Positions 31,288 to 41,557 of a stretch of DNA of 64,000 nt are shown in pieces (the first letter of the stretch is position 1; each line of letters starts with the position of its first letter). Made by a program: the position numbers and the translations under genes. The notes beneath the pieces are model-generated. The model was not told the DNA's origin, did not search any database, and saw only the letters and a list, made by a program, of their open reading frames with translations. Origin of the DNA: Shewanella intestini (GTDB lineage Bacteria; Pseudomonadota; Gammaproteobacteria; Enterobacterales; Shewanellaceae); NCBI RefSeq assembly GCF_018221465.1, contig NZ_JAAIKR010000011.1, positions 84,324-148,323 on the forward strand, given 5' to 3'.

Positions 31288-31977
31288 ATGGGACAGAAAG
31301 TACATCCTAATGGTATCCGTCTGGGTATCACTAAGCCTTGGATCTCTACCTGGTACGCAGATAAGTCAGATTATGCAAATAATCTGAACAGCGACTGGGA
31401 AGTGCGCCAATATTTAACTGAGAAGTTAAAGGCTGCATCAGTATCTAAGATTGTCATTGAACGCCCAGCGAAAAGCATCCGCGTTACTATTCACACTGCT
31501 CGTCCAGGTGTTGTGATTGGTAAGAAAGGTGAAGACGTTGAAGTATTACGTGCATATGTGTCTAAAATTACAGGCACTACTGCTCAAATCAACATCGCTG
31601 AAATCCGTAAGCCTGAGTTAGACGCCAAATTAGTTGCAGACAGTATTGCTCAGCAATTAGAACGTCGTGTTATGTTCCGTCGTGCTATGAAGCGAGCGGT
31701 ACAAAATGCAATGCGCATCGGTGCTCAAGGTATCAAAGTTGAAGTGAGTGGCCGTTTAGGTGGCGCTGAAATCGCACGTTCTGAATGGTATCGTGAAGGT
31801 CGTGTACCTCTACATACTCTACGTGCTGATATCGACTATTCAACAGCTGAAAGTCACACTCAATATGGTGTGATTGGTATTAAAGTTTGGATCTTCAAAG
31901 GTGAAGTTCTTGACGGTATTATCCCAGCACTTGAAGAGCCGAAGCAGCAATCTAAACGCAAGCCTCGTGGTAAATAG
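31288..31977 (+). CDS. rpsC: 30S ribosomal protein S3 (uS3)
   Basis: Forms the mRNA entry tunnel with S4 and S5 and has helicase activity there. 229 residues (E. coli 233). It opens [18 protein letters not shown]. The KH domain carries [16 protein letters not shown] (about 72-87), and the C-terminal domain has [20 protein letters not shown] (about 155-174). A lysine-rich tail ends the protein. Confidence 0.99.
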   Translation: MGQKVHPNGIRLGITKPWISTWYADKSDYANNLNSDWEVRQYLTEKLKAASVSKIVIERPAKSIRVTIHTARPGVVIGKKGEDVEVLRAYVSKITGTTAQINIAEIRKPELDAKLVADSIAQQLERRVMFRRAMKRAVQNAMRIGAQGIKVEVSGRLGGAEIARSEWYREGRVPLHTLRADIDYSTAESHTQYGVIGIKVWIFKGEVLDGIIPALEEPKQQSKRKPRGK

Positions 31978-31986
31978 GAGCCGGCA

Positions 31987-32397
31987 ATGCTGCAACCTAA
32001 ACGTATGAAGTTTCGCAAGATGTTCAAAGGCCGCAACCGTGGTCTAGCGAACGGTACTGAAGTTAGCTTTGGTACTTTTGGTTTGAAAGCAGTTGGCCGT
32101 GGCCGTTTAACTGCTCGTCAAATCGAATCTGCACGTCGTGCCATGACACGTCACGTAAAACGTCAAGGACAAATTTGGATTCGAGTTTTCCCTGACAAGC
32201 CAATTACCTCTAAGCCTCTTGAAGTGCGTATGGGTAAAGGTAAAGGTAACGTTGAATACTGGGTATGTCAGATTCAACCTGGTAAGGTTCTTTATGAGAT
32301 GGACGGCGTGCCTGAAGAGTTAGCGCGTGAAGCGTTTGCTTTGGCATCTGCTAAACTACCTCTGAAGACTACCTTCGTAACTAAGACGGTGATGTAA
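31987..32397 (+). CDS. rplP: 50S ribosomal protein L16 (uL16)
   Basis: Binds near the A-site tRNA elbow and is essential for peptidyl transfer. 136 residues as in E. coli. It opens [19 protein letters not shown]; the conserved Arg region [22 protein letters not shown] (about 59-80) holds the Arg hydroxylated by YcfD in E. coli. Its stop shares one base with the rpmC start (TAATG). Confidence 0.99.
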   Translation: MLQPKRMKFRKMFKGRNRGLANGTEVSFGTFGLKAVGRGRLTARQIESARRAMTRHVKRQGQIWIRVFPDKPITSKPLEVRMGKGKGNVEYWVCQIQPGKVLYEMDGVPEELAREAFALASAKLPLKTTFVTKTVM

Positions 32398-32588
32398 TGA
32401 AAGCGAGCGAACTAAGAGAAAAGAGCGTTGAAGAATTGAACGCTGAATTACTTGGTCTGCTGCGTGAGCAGTTTAATCTGCGTATGTCACACGCTACTGG
32501 TCAATTGAGCCAAACACATCAATTGAAACTAGTGCGTCGTAACATTGCGCGTGTTAAGACCATTATTACTTCTAAGGCAGGTGCGTAA
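32397..32588 (+). CDS. rpmC: 50S ribosomal protein L29 (uL29)
   Basis: Two-helix protein beside L23 at the tunnel exit. 63 residues as in E. coli, opening [20 protein letters not shown] and containing [19 protein letters not shown] (about 21-39). TAATG overlaps link it to both rplP upstream and rpsQ downstream, which suggests coupled translation. Confidence 0.99.
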   Translation: MKASELREKSVEELNAELLGLLREQFNLRMSHATGQLSQTHQLKLVRRNIARVKTIITSKAGA

Positions 32589-32836
32589 TGTCTGATAAAA
32601 CCCGTACTTTGCAGGGTAAAGTAATTAGTAACAAAATGGATAAGTCTATTACTGTTGCTATCGAACGCCAAGTGAAACACCCAATTTATGGGAAATACAT
32701 TAAGCGTACTACTAAGATCCATGCACATGACGAAACCAATCAATGTAACGAAGGTGATGTAGTGGCAATTAGCCAGTGTCGTCCTCTTTCTAAGACTAAG
32801 TCTTATACATTGGCTGAAGTAGTAACAAAAGCCTAA
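32588..32836 (+). CDS. rpsQ: 30S ribosomal protein S17 (uS17)
   Basis: Early-assembling OB-fold protein of the 30S body. 82 residues (E. coli 84). Core block is [20 protein letters not shown] (about 8-27) followed by [19 protein letters not shown] (about 32-50). Last gene of the S10 operon: a clear terminator follows before rplN. Confidence 0.99.
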   Translation: MSDKTRTLQGKVISNKMDKSITVAIERQVKHPIYGKYIKRTTKIHAHDETNQCNEGDVVAISQCRPLSKTKSYTLAEVVTKA

Positions 32837-32854
32837 TATTCATTAGGTAAACCT

Positions 32855-32891
32855 AAACGGCTCCAAAAAATTGGGGCCGTTTGTTTTTTTT
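32855..32891 (+). terminator. Terminator separating the S10 and spc operons
   Basis: AAACGGCTCC pairs with GGGGCCGTTT (one G-T pair) around an A-rich loop, then G and eight T. A TATACT box at 32918-32923 may belong to the spc promoter, but its -35 is poor. Confidence 0.88.
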
Positions 32892-33014
32892 CCCTATGCA
32901 ATCCAAATCTGTGGTGTTATACTTGCGCGCCATTTTCGAGTAATTTCGCTCAAAAATGGTCAAGAATAGATCCCATAGTGGGATTTGTGTAGTAACGATA
33001 GCGGAGCACTTGAA

Positions 33015-33383
33015 ATGATCCAAATGCAATCGACTCTAGACGTCGCATGTAATAGTGGCGCACGTCGAGTTCAGTGTATTAAGGTCTTGGGTGGCTCTCA
33101 TCGTCGTTATGCCGGAATCGGCGACATTATTAAAGTTTCTGTTAAAGAAGCGATTCCTCGCGCAAAAGCGAAGAAAGGTGATGTATATAACGCGGTGGTA
33201 GTCCGTACTAAGAAAGGCGTACGTCGTCCAGACGGTTCTGTCATTCGCTTCGATCGGAATGCAGCAGTTTTGCTTAACGCAAACCTTGCACCGATTGGTA
33301 CTCGTATCTTTGGACCAGTGACACGTGAATTGCGTACTGAGCAGTTCATGAAAATTGTCTCGCTGGCACCTGAAGTACTGTAA
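33015..33383 (+). CDS. rplN: 50S ribosomal protein L14 (uL14)
   Basis: Interface protein that contacts 16S helix 44 in bridge B8 and is bound by the silencing factor RsfS. 122 residues from ATG 33015 (GGAG 8-12 nt upstream), giving the family start [20 protein letters not shown]. An earlier in-frame TTG or GTG type start would add ten unrelated residues. Further block: [22 protein letters not shown] (about 67-88). First gene of the spc operon. Confidence 0.99.
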   Translation: MIQMQSTLDVACNSGARRVQCIKVLGGSHRRYAGIGDIIKVSVKEAIPRAKAKKGDVYNAVVVRTKKGVRRPDGSVIRFDRNAAVLLNANLAPIGTRIFGPVTRELRTEQFMKIVSLAPEVL

Positions 33384-33394
33384 GGAGCTTCAAA

Positions 33395-33709
33395 ATGGCA
33401 GCAAAAATCCGTCGTGAAGACGAAGTAATTGTATTAGCAGGTAAAGATAAAGGGAAACGTGCAAAAGTTTCTCAAGTTTTACCTACTGGTAAATTGATTG
33501 TTGAAGGCATCAATCTTGTTAAAAAACACCAAAAGCCAAACCCTCAACTGGGCGTAACTGGTGGTGTTATCGAGAAAGAGGCACCGATACAAGCATCAAA
33601 CGTAGCGATCTTTAACCAAGCCACAGGCAAGGCAGATCGTGTTGGTTTCCGAATTGAAGACGGCAAAAAAGTCCGTTTCTTCAAGTCGAACAGCGAACTC
33701 GTTAAGTAA
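33395..33709 (+). CDS. rplX: 50S ribosomal protein L24 (uL24)
   Basis: Assembly initiator for the 50S subunit near the tunnel exit. 104 residues as in E. coli. The KOW motif is [20 protein letters not shown] (about 11-30), followed by [19 protein letters not shown] (about 36-54). 11 bp after rplN. Confidence 0.99.
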   Translation: MAAKIRREDEVIVLAGKDKGKRAKVSQVLPTGKLIVEGINLVKKHQKPNPQLGVTGGVIEKEAPIQASNVAIFNQATGKADRVGFRIEDGKKVRFFKSNSELVK

Positions 33710-33722
33710 TTTGGAGTAAACG

Positions 33723-34262
33723 ATGGCGAAACTGCATGATAAATACAAAGAGACTGTGATTGCAGAACTTTCTAAAAAGTTCGGTTTTACCAGTGTCATG
33801 CAAGTCCCTCGGATTGATAAAATCACCCTTAACATGGGTGTTGGCGAAGCTGTTGCAGACAAGAAAGTTATGGAGCATGCGCTCCGTGATATGACTGCAA
33901 TTGCTGGTCAAAAACCAATTGTAACTGTTGCACGTAAATCAGTTGCAGGTTTTAAAATCCGTGAAGGCTACCCTATTGGCTGTAAAGTGACCCTACGCGG
34001 TGAGCGTATGTGGGAATTTTTAGAGCGTTTAGTTGACATTGCAATCCCACGTATTCGTGACTTCCGTGGCTTAAGCGCAAAAGCGTTTGACGGTCGTGGT
34101 AACTACGCAATGGGCGTGCGTGAGCAGATCATCTTCCCAGAAATCGATTATGATAAAATCGATAAGATTCGTGGTATGGATATTGTTATCACTACTACTG
34201 CGAAGAATGACGAAGAAGGTCGTGCTTTGTTAGACGCATTTAACTTCCCATTCAAGAAATAA
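33723..34262 (+). CDS. rplE: 50S ribosomal protein L5 (uL5)
   Basis: Carries 5S rRNA with L18 and contacts S13 across the subunit bridge. 179 residues as in E. coli. Blocks are [18 protein letters not shown] (about 27-44), [22 protein letters not shown] (about 73-94) and [21 protein letters not shown] (about 138-158). In E. coli the S8 repressor site overlaps the start of this gene; I did not fold it here. Confidence 0.99.
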   Translation: MAKLHDKYKETVIAELSKKFGFTSVMQVPRIDKITLNMGVGEAVADKKVMEHALRDMTAIAGQKPIVTVARKSVAGFKIREGYPIGCKVTLRGERMWEFLERLVDIAIPRIRDFRGLSAKAFDGRGNYAMGVREQIIFPEIDYDKIDKIRGMDIVITTTAKNDEEGRALLDAFNFPFKK

Positions 34263-34272
34263 GGGTAGCATA

Positions 34273-34578
34273 ATGGCTAAATCATCTATGAAAGCACGTG
34301 AATCAAAACGTGCAAAGCTCGTAGCTAAATATGCTGAAAAGCGTTTAGCGCTTAAAGCTTTGATCAGCAATCCTGAGACTTCTGAAGAAGCTCGCTGGGA
34401 TGCAGTTCTAAAGTTACAAGCACTACCACGTGATTCTAGCGCTGCGCGTCAACGCAACCGCTGTAATCAAACTGGTCGCCCACATGGTTTTCTACGTAAA
34501 TTCGGCCTTAGCCGTATTAAATTACGTGAAGCTACCATGCGTGGTGAAGTTCCTGGTCTGCGTAAGGCCAGCTGGTAA
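34273..34578 (+). CDS. rpsN: 30S ribosomal protein S14 (uS14, zinc-free form)
   Basis: 30S head protein near the A site. 101 residues as in E. coli. The conserved end [21 protein letters not shown] (split at about 61-81) has a single Cys and lacks the CxxC pairs of the short zinc-binding type, so this is the C- form that does not need zinc. Confidence 0.99.
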   Translation: MAKSSMKARESKRAKLVAKYAEKRLALKALISNPETSEEARWDAVLKLQALPRDSSAARQRNRCNQTGRPHGFLRKFGLSRIKLREATMRGEVPGLRKASW

Positions 34579-34602
34579 GTACTTGTCACGGAGTAAGCTA
34601 AT

Positions 34603-34995
34603 ATGAGCATGCAAGATCCTATTTCGGATATGTTAACCCGTATTCGTAACGGCCAAGCTGCTAACCACGTATCTGTAAAGATGCCTTCAGCTAAGTTAAA
34701 AGTAGCAATTGCGAAATTACTTAAAGAAGAAGGTTTCATTACTGACTACGCCGTAGCAGATGAAGCTAAGCCTGAATTAGAAATCACTTTAAAGTATTTC
34801 CAAGGCAAACCAGTCGTTGAGACTATCCAGCGTGTATCACGTCCAGGACTTCGTATTTACAAAGGTAAAAACGAACTTCCTAAAGTGATGGGCGGTCTGG
34901 GTATCGCAATTGTTTCCACTTCTAAAGGCTTGATGACTGATCGTGCCGCCCGCCAAAATGGCACGGGTGGTGAGGTTATCTGCTACGTAGCGTAA
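34603..34995 (+). CDS. rpsH: 30S ribosomal protein S8 (uS8)
   Basis: Central-domain 16S binder; in E. coli it represses the spc operon. 130 residues as in E. coli. It opens [18 protein letters not shown] and ends with the conserved block [22 protein letters not shown]-like at about 103-125 (here [20 protein letters not shown]). Confidence 0.99.
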   Translation: MSMQDPISDMLTRIRNGQAANHVSVKMPSAKLKVAIAKLLKEEGFITDYAVADEAKPELEITLKYFQGKPVVETIQRVSRPGLRIYKGKNELPKVMGGLGIAIVSTSKGLMTDRAARQNGTGGEVICYVA

Positions 34996-35005
34996 GGAGT
35001 TAGTA

Positions 35006-35539
35006 ATGTCTCGTGTTGCAAAAGCACCAGTCACTATCCCTGCAGGCGTAGAGGTGACTTTAAACGAACAGACCCTTACCGTAAAAGGTACTAAAGGTAG
35101 TCTGACTCGAGTAATCAACAATGCGGTCAATGTTACAGTTGAAGATGCACAAGTTAAGTTCGGTCCTGTCGATGGCGTTTCTAACGCTTGGGCGCAGGCA
35201 GGTACAGCTCGTGCACTAGTAAACAACATGGTTGTTGGTGTTTCTCAGGGTTTTGAGAAAAAACTAAAATTAGTGGGTGTTGGTTACCGTGCAAAAGTTG
35301 CAGGTAATGGCATTGATTTAACGTTAGGTTTTTCTCACCCATTGGTTCACGAACTTCCCGCAGGCGTTAAAGCAGAATGTCCTAGCCAAACTGATATTAC
35401 CCTTTCAGGTGTTGATAAGCAGTTAATTGGTCAAGTCGCTGCTGAAATTCGCGGTTACCGTCCACCAGAACCTTATAAAGGTAAAGGTGTTCGCTATGCT
35501 GACGAACAAGTACGCCGTAAAGAGGCTAAGAAGAAGTAG
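35006..35539 (+). CDS. rplF: 50S ribosomal protein L6 (uL6)
   Basis: Two-domain protein near the sarcin-ricin loop and the factor-binding site. 177 residues as in E. coli. It opens [19 protein letters not shown]. The second domain has the L6 signature [21 protein letters not shown] (about 152-172). Confidence 0.99.
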   Translation: MSRVAKAPVTIPAGVEVTLNEQTLTVKGTKGSLTRVINNAVNVTVEDAQVKFGPVDGVSNAWAQAGTARALVNNMVVGVSQGFEKKLKLVGVGYRAKVAGNGIDLTLGFSHPLVHELPAGVKAECPSQTDITLSGVDKQLIGQVAAEIRGYRPPEPYKGKGVRYADEQVRRKEAKKK

Positions 35540-35549
35540 GTAACGCGAT

Positions 35550-35900
35550 ATGGATAAGAAAACATCTCGCTTACGTCGCGCTACTCGTGCACGTAAGAAG
35601 ATCCAAGAGCTGGGCGTGAATCGTCTGGTTGTACATCGTACACCGCGTCACATTTATGCTCAGGTAATTAATCCTGAAGCTCAGGTGTTAGTAGCTGCTT
35701 CAACTGTTGAAAAAACGGTTAAAGAGCAACTAAAGAGTACCGGTAACGTAGATGCGGCTAAAGCAGTAGGTAAAATTGTTGCTGAGCGTGCGATCGAGAA
35801 GGGCGTAGCAACAGTTGCGTTCGACCGTTCTGGTTTCAAGTATCACGGACGTGTGGCTGCATTAGCAGACGCTGCTCGTGAAGCTGGCCTGAAATTCTAA
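35550..35900 (+). CDS. rplR: 50S ribosomal protein L18 (uL18)
   Basis: 5S rRNA-binding protein of the central protuberance. 116 residues (E. coli 117). The basic N-terminus [20 protein letters not shown] binds 5S rRNA; the core has [16 protein letters not shown] (about 25-40) and ends [21 protein letters not shown]. Confidence 0.99.
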   Translation: MDKKTSRLRRATRARKKIQELGVNRLVVHRTPRHIYAQVINPEAQVLVAASTVEKTVKEQLKSTGNVDAAKAVGKIVAERAIEKGVATVAFDRSGFKYHGRVAALADAAREAGLKF

Positions 35901-35910
35901 GGGGTTATAA

Positions 35911-36414
35911 ATGGCTAAATTAGAAGCTCAGCAAAAAGACGATTTGCAAGAAAAATTGATTGCTGTAAATCGTGTTTCTAAAGTCGTTAAAGGCGGTCGT
36001 ATCTTTAGCTTCACTGCACTAACAGTTGTAGGTGATGGTAACGGTAAGATTGGCTATGGCTATGGTAAAGCGCGCGAAGTTCCAGCTGCTATTCAAAAAG
36101 CAATGGAAAAAGCCCGTCGTAATATGGTAACTGTTGAACTGAATGCGGGCACTTTGCACCATCCAGTTAAAGGTCGCCATACTGGTTCTAAAGTTTACAT
36201 GCAACCAGCATCGGAAGGTACCGGTATTATCGCCGGTGGCGCAATGCGTGCCGTATTGGAAGTAGCAGGCGTTCGTAACGTTCTGTCGAAAGCATACGGT
36301 TCTACTAACCCGATCAACATTGTTCGCGCAACTGTAGATGCATTGGTGCATATGAAGTCACCAGCGCAAATTGCAGCTAAGCGTGGCCTGAATGTTGATG
36401 AAATTCGGGGGTAA
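35911..36414 (+). CDS. rpsE: 30S ribosomal protein S5 (uS5)
   Basis: Part of the mRNA entry site and decoding fidelity region. 167 residues as in E. coli. The N-terminal S5 domain contains [20 protein letters not shown] (about 19-38), where the spectinomycin loop (Val-Val-Lys-Gly-Gly) is wild type. [20 protein letters not shown] follows (about 42-61), and a C-terminal domain with [18 protein letters not shown]. Confidence 0.99.
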   Translation: MAKLEAQQKDDLQEKLIAVNRVSKVVKGGRIFSFTALTVVGDGNGKIGYGYGKAREVPAAIQKAMEKARRNMVTVELNAGTLHHPVKGRHTGSKVYMQPASEGTGIIAGGAMRAVLEVAGVRNVLSKAYGSTNPINIVRATVDALVHMKSPAQIAAKRGLNVDEIRG

Positions 36415-36420
36415 TGCACC

Positions 36421-36603
36421 ATGGCTACTAAAACAATTAAAGTTACACAGACCAAAAGCAGCATCGGTCGCTTACCAAAGCATCGTGCATGTTTATTAGG
36501 CTTAGGTCTGCGTCGTATTAACCACACTGTTGAAGTTGAAGATACTCCTTCAGTTCGCGGTATGGTTAACAAAGTTTACTACATGGTTAAGGTGGAGGAT
36601 TAA
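36421..36603 (+). CDS. rpmD: 50S ribosomal protein L30 (uL30)
   Basis: Small 23S rRNA-binding protein. 60 residues (E. coli 59). The block [20 protein letters not shown] (about 11-30) followed by [19 protein letters not shown] is the family signature. Bacteria with reduced genomes often lack it; here it is intact. 6 bp after rpsE. Confidence 0.98.
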   Translation: MATKTIKVTQTKSSIGRLPKHRACLLGLGLRRINHTVEVEDTPSVRGMVNKVYYMVKVED

Positions 36604-36605
36604 TA

Positions 36606-37040
36606 ATGCGTTTAAATACACTTTCTCCTGCAGCAGGCTCAAAGTCTGCACCTAAGCGTGTAGGTCGTGGTATTGGTTCTGGTTTAGGTAAAACAGCTGG
36701 CCGTGGTCACAAGGGACAAAAGTCTCGTTCTGGTGGCGGCGTACGCGTTGGTTTTGAGGGTGGTCAAATGCCACTTAAAATCCGTTTACCTAAATTTGGT
36801 TTCACTTCACGTAAAGCTTTGGTATCGGCAGAAGTTCGTTTACTCGAACTAGCAAAAGTTAACGGTGATGTTGTCGATCTAAACACTCTGAAAGATGCGA
36901 ATGTAATCACTCGCAACATCCAGTTTGCTAAAATCGTTCTTTCAGGTACCATTGATCGCCCAGTGACCGTTAAAGGTCTAAAGGTAACCAAAGGTGCACG
37001 TGCAGCTATCGAAGCTGCTGGCGGTAAGATCGAGGAATAA
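36606..37040 (+). CDS. rplO: 50S ribosomal protein L15 (uL15)
   Basis: Late-assembly protein of the 50S core. 144 residues as in E. coli. A long glycine- and arginine-rich N-terminal extension ([20 protein letters not shown], about 18-37) threads into 23S rRNA; the globular domain ends [19 protein letters not shown]. 2 bp after rpmD, 7 bp before secY. Confidence 0.99.
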   Translation: MRLNTLSPAAGSKSAPKRVGRGIGSGLGKTAGRGHKGQKSRSGGGVRVGFEGGQMPLKIRLPKFGFTSRKALVSAEVRLLELAKVNGDVVDLNTLKDANVITRNIQFAKIVLSGTIDRPVTVKGLKVTKGARAAIEAAGGKIEE

Positions 37041-37047
37041 TACGTCG

Positions 37048-38370
37048 ATGGCAAAACCAGGACTTGATTTAAAAAGCGCGAAAGGCGGCTTATCTGAATT
37101 GAAGGCTCGTCTACTGTTCGTGATTGGTGCAATTATCGTCTTTAGAGCCGGTTCGTTTGTACCAATTCCTGGTATTGACGCTGCTGTATTAGCCGAATTG
37201 TTTGCACAGCAAAAAAATACCATCCTTGGCATGTTTAACATGTTCTCGGGTGGCGCATTAGAGCGTGCTTCTATATTTGCATTAGGTATCATGCCGTATA
37301 TTTCGGCTTCGATCATTATGCAGTTGTTGACTGTTGTGCATCCTGCACTTGCTGAATTGAAAAAAGAAGGCGAGTCAGGACGTAAAAAAATTAGTCAATA
37401 TACTCGATATGGGACCTTGGTTCTTGGTACGCTCCAATCGATCGGTATTGCAACAGGTTTACCTAACCTGATGCCAGGTTTAGTTGCTAATCCTGGTCCT
37501 GCATTCTATTTTGTTGCTATCGTTAGCTTAGTAACTGGAACGATGTTCCTTATGTGGCTAGGCGAGCAAATTACTGAGCGTGGAATTGGTAATGGTATCT
37601 CGATATTAATTTTCGCAGGTATTGTTGCTGGCTTACCATCTGCTATCGGTAAAACGGCTGAACAAGCGCGTCAAGGTGACTTGAATGTCTTGCTATTATT
37701 GCTACTTGCTGTAATTGTATTTGCTGTTACTTATTTAGTGGTTTTCGTTGAGCGTGGACAACGTCGTATAGTTGTCAACTATGCTAAGCGTCAACAAGGC
37801 CGTAAGGTTTTTGCTGCGCAAAGCACTCACTTACCACTAAAAGTGAACATGGCAGGTGTGATTCCACCAATTTTTGCATCCAGCATTATTTTGTTTCCAG
37901 GCACACTGGCACAGTGGTTTGGACAAAATGAGTCTATGTCATGGTTAAGCGATTTCGCCTTAGCTGTGTCACCAGGACAACCGCTGTATTCATTAATGTA
38001 TGCGTTAGCAATTATTTTCTTCTGTTTCTTCTATACAGCGTTGGTATTTAACCCACGTGAAACAGCGGATAACTTGAAGAAAAGTGGTGCATTCATTCCA
38101 GGGATCCGTCCCGGTGAACAAACTTCGCGTTACATTGATAAAGTAATGACTCGCCTAACATTAGCTGGTGCATTGTACATTACCTTTATCTGTTTAATTC
38201 CGGAGTTCATGTTAATTGCATGGAAAGTACAGTTTTATTTTGGCGGTACTTCACTACTAATTATTGTAGTTGTAATCATGGACTTCATGGCTCAGGTTCA
38301 GACCCATATGATGTCAAATCAGTATGAGTCTGTTATGAAGAAAGCTAATCTAGTTAACAAACCAAATTAA
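37048..38370 (+). CDS. secY: Preprotein translocase subunit SecY
   Basis: Channel-forming subunit of the SecYEG translocon. 440 residues from ATG 37048 (family start [25 protein letters not shown]-like). An upstream in-frame ATG lies inside rplO and is rejected. Ten membrane segments can be seen, with [19 protein letters not shown] (about 77-95), the loop [22 protein letters not shown] (about 246-267, cytoplasmic ribosome/SecA contact) and [20 protein letters not shown] (about 352-371). It pairs functionally with SecE at 11070. Confidence 0.99.
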   Translation: MAKPGLDLKSAKGGLSELKARLLFVIGAIIVFRAGSFVPIPGIDAAVLAELFAQQKNTILGMFNMFSGGALERASIFALGIMPYISASIIMQLLTVVHPALAELKKEGESGRKKISQYTRYGTLVLGTLQSIGIATGLPNLMPGLVANPGPAFYFVAIVSLVTGTMFLMWLGEQITERGIGNGISILIFAGIVAGLPSAIGKTAEQARQGDLNVLLLLLLAVIVFAVTYLVVFVERGQRRIVVNYAKRQQGRKVFAAQSTHLPLKVNMAGVIPPIFASSIILFPGTLAQWFGQNESMSWLSDFALAVSPGQPLYSLMYALAIIFFCFFYTALVFNPRETADNLKKSGAFIPGIRPGEQTSRYIDKVMTRLTLAGALYITFICLIPEFMLIAWKVQFYFGGTSLLIIVVVIMDFMAQVQTHMMSNQYESVMKKANLVNKPN

Positions 38371-38409
38371 TTTAGTTTGTTAGAATAGATTGCTTAACGG
38401 AGTGATGAA

Positions 38410-38523
38410 ATGAAAGTTCGAGCTTCCGTGAAGAAGATCTGCCGTAATTGCAAGATCGTCAAGCGTAGTGGCGTTGTACGCGTTATCTGTGTTGAACCAA
38501 AACACAAACAGCGTCAAGGCTAA
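38410..38523 (+). CDS. rpmJ: 50S ribosomal protein L36 (bL36, zinc-binding form)
   Basis: 37-residue protein from ATG 38410, too short for many gene finders. It starts [20 protein letters not shown] and has a complete zinc site: Cys11, Cys14, Cys27, His32. It is therefore the C+ paralogue that requires zinc; genomes of this group may hold a C- copy elsewhere for zinc starvation. Last gene of the spc operon. Confidence 0.97.
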   Translation: MKVRASVKKICRNCKIVKRSGVVRVICVEPKHKQRQG

Positions 38524-38531
38524 GAAAGAAG

Positions 38532-38560
38532 TTGGTCAGCTCATTTAATGAGCTGACCAA
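38532..38560 (+). terminator. Perfect 12-bp hairpin after rpmJ
   Basis: TTGGTCAGCTCA and TGAGCTGACCAA pair exactly around TTTAA. Only ATATAG follows rather than a T-run, so complete termination is doubtful; it may act as a 3' stabiliser of the spc message or as a partial stop before the alpha leader. Confidence 0.5.
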
Positions 38561-38569
38561 ATATAGTTT

Positions 38570-38650
38570 GCAAATCTGTCGTCTGTAGAGTATCCTTTCG
38601 GGCTTTTCGCAGATGACCTTTAACATTTAAGGAGTGCATAGTGGCCCGTA
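38570..38650 (+). promoter_or_regulatory. Alpha operon S4-binding leader (pseudoknot)
   Basis: The segment with GAGTATCC, then CGGGCTTTTC, the pairing arms ATCTGTCGTCTG / CAGATGAC, and the ribosome binding site GGAG before GTG matches the E. coli alpha-operon ribosome-binding-site pseudoknot (Alpha_RBS family). S4 binds it to trap the ribosome and repress rpsM-rpsK-rpsD-rpoA-rplQ. The pattern was recognised by eye. Confidence 0.8.
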
Positions 38651-38997
38651 TCGCTGGCATTAACATTCCTGATCAAAAGCATACAGTCATTGCATTGACT
38701 GCTATCTTTGGTATTGGACGTACCAGTGCAAAAGCAATTTGCGCTGCTACTTCAATTGCTGAAGATGCTAAGATCAAGGAATTGAGCGAAGCTCAAATCG
38801 ACACCCTACGCGAAGAAGTTGCCAAGTATGAAGTAGAAGGTGACTTACGTCGTGAGATTTCAATGAACATCAAGCGTCTTATGGACCTTGGTTGTTATCG
38901 TGGTCTCCGCCATCGTCGTAGCCTGCCTCTTCGTGGGCAACGTACTAAGACCAATGCGCGTACGCGTAAAGGTCCACGTAAACCAATTAGAAAGTAA
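38641..38997 (+). CDS. rpsM: 30S ribosomal protein S13 (uS13)
   Basis: 30S head protein forming bridges to L5 and contacting P-site tRNA through its basic tail. 118 residues as in E. coli; GTG start as in E. coli, inside the S4-regulated leader. It opens [40 protein letters not shown] (about 89-108) and the tail [12 protein letters not shown] close the protein. First gene of the alpha operon. Confidence 0.99.
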   Translation: MARIAGINIPDQKHTVIALTAIFGIGRTSAKAICAATSIAEDAKIKELSEAQIDTLREEVAKYEVEGDLRREISMNIKRLMDLGCYRGLRHRRSLPLRGQRTKTNARTRKGPRKPIRK

Positions 38998-39014
38998 CGG
39001 GAAGGTAAACCAAA

Positions 39015-39407
39015 ATGGCTAAAGTTCCGTCACGTTCTCCGCGTAAGCGCGTACGTAAACAGGTTGCAGATGGCATGGCTCATATCCATGCGTCTTTCAA
39101 TAACACAATCGTAACCATTACCGATCGTCAAGGTAATGCTTTGTCTTGGGCTACCTCTGGTGGATCAGGTTTCCGTGGTTCACGTAAATCTACTCCATTT
39201 GCTGCACAGGTTGCTGCAGAGCGTGCAGGTGTTGCCGCACAAGATTATGGTGTTAAAAACCTTGAAGTTTTTGTGAAGGGTCCAGGTCCAGGACGTGAAT
39301 CAGCGATTCGCGCACTGAACGCAGTTGGTTACAAAATTACCAACATTACTGATGTGACACCTATCCCTCACAATGGTTGTCGTCCACCTAAAAAACGTCG
39401 TGTATAG
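39015..39407 (+). CDS. rpsK: 30S ribosomal protein S11 (uS11)
   Basis: Platform protein near the Shine-Dalgarno helix. 130 residues (E. coli 129). Blocks are [20 protein letters not shown] (about 17-36), [21 protein letters not shown] (about 42-62) and [20 protein letters not shown] at the end. The Asn in PHNGCR is the site of isoaspartate formation in E. coli. Confidence 0.99.
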   Translation: MAKVPSRSPRKRVRKQVADGMAHIHASFNNTIVTITDRQGNALSWATSGGSGFRGSRKSTPFAAQVAAERAGVAAQDYGVKNLEVFVKGPGPGRESAIRALNAVGYKITNITDVTPIPHNGCRPPKKRRV

Positions 39408-39438
39408 CACATCGTTATAGGATAGTTGGAGAAAGATC

Positions 39439-40059
39439 ATGGCAAGATACTTGGGTCCTAAGCTCAAGCTCAGCCGCCGAGAAGGTACAGACCTTTTCTT
39501 AAAAAGCGGTGTGAGAGCAATCGATTCGAAGTGTAAGCTTGAAGCTGCACCAGGACAACACGGCGCTCGTAAGCCTCGTTTGTCTGAGTACGGTTTACAA
39601 TTACGCGAGAAACAAAAAGTTCGTCGTATTTATGGTGTGCTAGAAAAGCAATTCCGTAATTACTACAAAGAAGCTGCACGTCTAAAGGGTAATACTGGTG
39701 AAAACTTATTACAACTTTTAGAAGTCCGCCTAGATAACGTCGTTTATCGTATGGGTTTTGGTGCTACTCGTGCAGAATCACGTCAGCTAGTCAGCCATAA
39801 ATCTATTATGGTTAACGGTCGTGTTGTTAACATTCCGTCATTCAAAGTGTCTGCGAATGATGTTGTAAGCATCCGTGAAAAGTCACGTACTCAAGCACGT
39901 ATTAAAGCGTCTTTAGAAGTAGCTGGCCAACGCGAAAAGCCTACATGGGTAGAAGTCGACAATGCGAAAATGGAAGGTGCTTTCAAGCGTCTACCAGAAC
40001 GTAGCGATTTGTCTGCGGATATTAACGAACAGCTGATCGTCGAGCTTTACTCTAAGTAA
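39439..40059 (+). CDS. rpsD: 30S ribosomal protein S4 (uS4)
   Basis: Primary 16S binder, fidelity protein and translational repressor of this operon. 206 residues as in E. coli. It opens [20 protein letters not shown]. The S4 RNA-binding domain has [20 protein letters not shown] (about 92-111) and [18 protein letters not shown] (about 112-129). E. coli S4 has Cys32; Cys32 is also kept here (SKCKLE). Confidence 0.99.
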   Translation: MARYLGPKLKLSRREGTDLFLKSGVRAIDSKCKLEAAPGQHGARKPRLSEYGLQLREKQKVRRIYGVLEKQFRNYYKEAARLKGNTGENLLQLLEVRLDNVVYRMGFGATRAESRQLVSHKSIMVNGRVVNIPSFKVSANDVVSIREKSRTQARIKASLEVAGQREKPTWVEVDNAKMEGAFKRLPERSDLSADINEQLIVELYSK

Positions 40060-40083
40060 AGCTAACAAACAAGAGAGGACACA

Positions 40084-41073
40084 ATGCAGGGTTCTGTTAC
40101 AGAATTTCTTAAACCGCGTCTCGTTGATATTGAGCAGGTTAATTCAACACGCGCTAAAGTTACCCTAGAACCACTAGAACGTGGTTTTGGCCATACCTTA
40201 GGTAACGCGTTGCGTCGCATCCTATTATCATCAATGCCAGGCTGTGCTGTCACAGAGGTAGAAATTGATGGTGTGCTGCATGAATACAGCAGTAAGGAAG
40301 GCGTACAAGAAGATATCCTTGAAATATTGTTAAACCTAAAAGGCTTAGCAGTAACTATTGAGGGTAAAGATGAAGCTTTACTTACCCTGAGTAAGTCAGG
40401 CGCAGGCCCTGTTACAGCAGCCGATATCACACATGACGGTGATGTTACCGTTATGAATCCTGATCATGTTATCTGTCATTTGACAGGTAATAATGATATC
40501 AGCATGCGAATTCGTGTTGAGCGTGGTCGTGGTTATGTTCCAGCTTCTGCTAGAGCACAAACTGAAGATGATGATCGCCCAATCGGTCGCTTGTTGGTTG
40601 ATGCTTCTTTTTCACCAGTAGCACGCATTGCATATAATGTTGAAGCTGCCCGTGTTGAACAGCGTACTGACTTAGATAAACTCGTTATCGATATGACAAC
40701 TAATGGCACTATCGATCCCGAGGAAGCAATTCGACGTTCTGCAACAATTTTAGCTGAACAGCTAGATGCGTTTGTAGAACTACGTGATGTGACTGAGCAG
40801 CCGCCAGAAGAAGTGAAACCGGAATTCGATCCGATATTACTGCGTCCTGTCGACGATTTAGAGCTAACTGTACGTTCGGCTAACTGTTTGAAAGCCGAAG
40901 CGATTCATTACATCGGAGATCTGGTACAACGCACTGAAGTTGAGTTGCTTAAAACCCCTAATTTAGGTAAGAAATCTCTTACTGAGATTAAGGATGTTTT
41001 AGCGTCTCGCGGACTGTCGTTAGGTATGCGTCTTGAAAACTGGCCTCCAGCTAGTTTAGCAGACGACCTATAA
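40084..41073 (+). CDS. rpoA: DNA-directed RNA polymerase subunit alpha
   Basis: Dimeric assembly platform of RNA polymerase. 329 residues as in E. coli. The N-terminal domain has [20 protein letters not shown] (about 32-51). The C-terminal domain has [20 protein letters not shown] (about 260-279, including the Arg265 equivalent that contacts UP elements and CRP), then [19 protein letters not shown]. 24 bp after rpsD. Confidence 0.99.
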   Translation: MQGSVTEFLKPRLVDIEQVNSTRAKVTLEPLERGFGHTLGNALRRILLSSMPGCAVTEVEIDGVLHEYSSKEGVQEDILEILLNLKGLAVTIEGKDEALLTLSKSGAGPVTAADITHDGDVTVMNPDHVICHLTGNNDISMRIRVERGRGYVPASARAQTEDDDRPIGRLLVDASFSPVARIAYNVEAARVEQRTDLDKLVIDMTTNGTIDPEEAIRRSATILAEQLDAFVELRDVTEQPPEEVKPEFDPILLRPVDDLELTVRSANCLKAEAIHYIGDLVQRTEVELLKTPNLGKKSLTEIKDVLASRGLSLGMRLENWPPASLADDL

Positions 41074-41114
41074 GTTCTCAGGTTAGTACAGATTTAGGTT
41101 ATAAGGATTAGGTC

Positions 41115-41510
41115 ATGCGCCATCGTAAGAGTGGTCGTCAACTGAACCGCAACAGCAGTCATCGTCAAGCTATGTTCCGTAACATGGCATGCTCAATAGT
41201 TCGTCATGAGATTATCAAGACAACTGTAGCAAAAGCGAAAGAACTGCGTAGCGTAGTTGAACCTCTAATAACACTTGCTAAAGTAGACAGCGTTGCAAAT
41301 CGCCGTTTAGCTTTTGCTCGTACCCGCGACGCTGAAGTTGTAGGTAAGTTATTTTCAGAATTGGGTCCACGCTTCCAGGAACGTCCTGGTGGTTACACTC
41401 GTATTCTAAAATGTGGTCTACGTACCGGTGATAAAGCCCCAATGGCTTACATCGAGTTAGTAGGTCGCCCAGAAGCCGCTGAAGCTGTTGATGCAGAAGC
41501 TGCTGAGTAA
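41115..41510 (+). CDS. rplQ: 50S ribosomal protein L17 (bL17)
   Basis: Bacterial-specific protein near the tunnel exit. 131 residues (E. coli 127). It opens [20 protein letters not shown] and has the block [20 protein letters not shown] (about 47-66) and [20 protein letters not shown] (about 92-111). The last 15 residues are an Ala/Glu-rich tail. Last gene of the alpha operon, with a terminator 20 bp later. Confidence 0.99.
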   Translation: MRHRKSGRQLNRNSSHRQAMFRNMACSIVRHEIIKTTVAKAKELRSVVEPLITLAKVDSVANRRLAFARTRDAEVVGKLFSELGPRFQERPGGYTRILKCGLRTGDKAPMAYIELVGRPEAAEAVDAEAAE

Positions 41511-41529
41511 TATTTAATATTATTCATCT

Positions 41530-41557
41530 AAAAACCGAGCCTAGGCTCGGTTTTTTT
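41530..41557 (+). terminator. Terminator of the alpha operon
   Basis: AAAAACCGAGCC, loop TA, GGCTCGGTTTTTTT: a perfect 12-bp stem with a T-run. It closes the 32-kb translation and transcription block. Confidence 0.95.
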
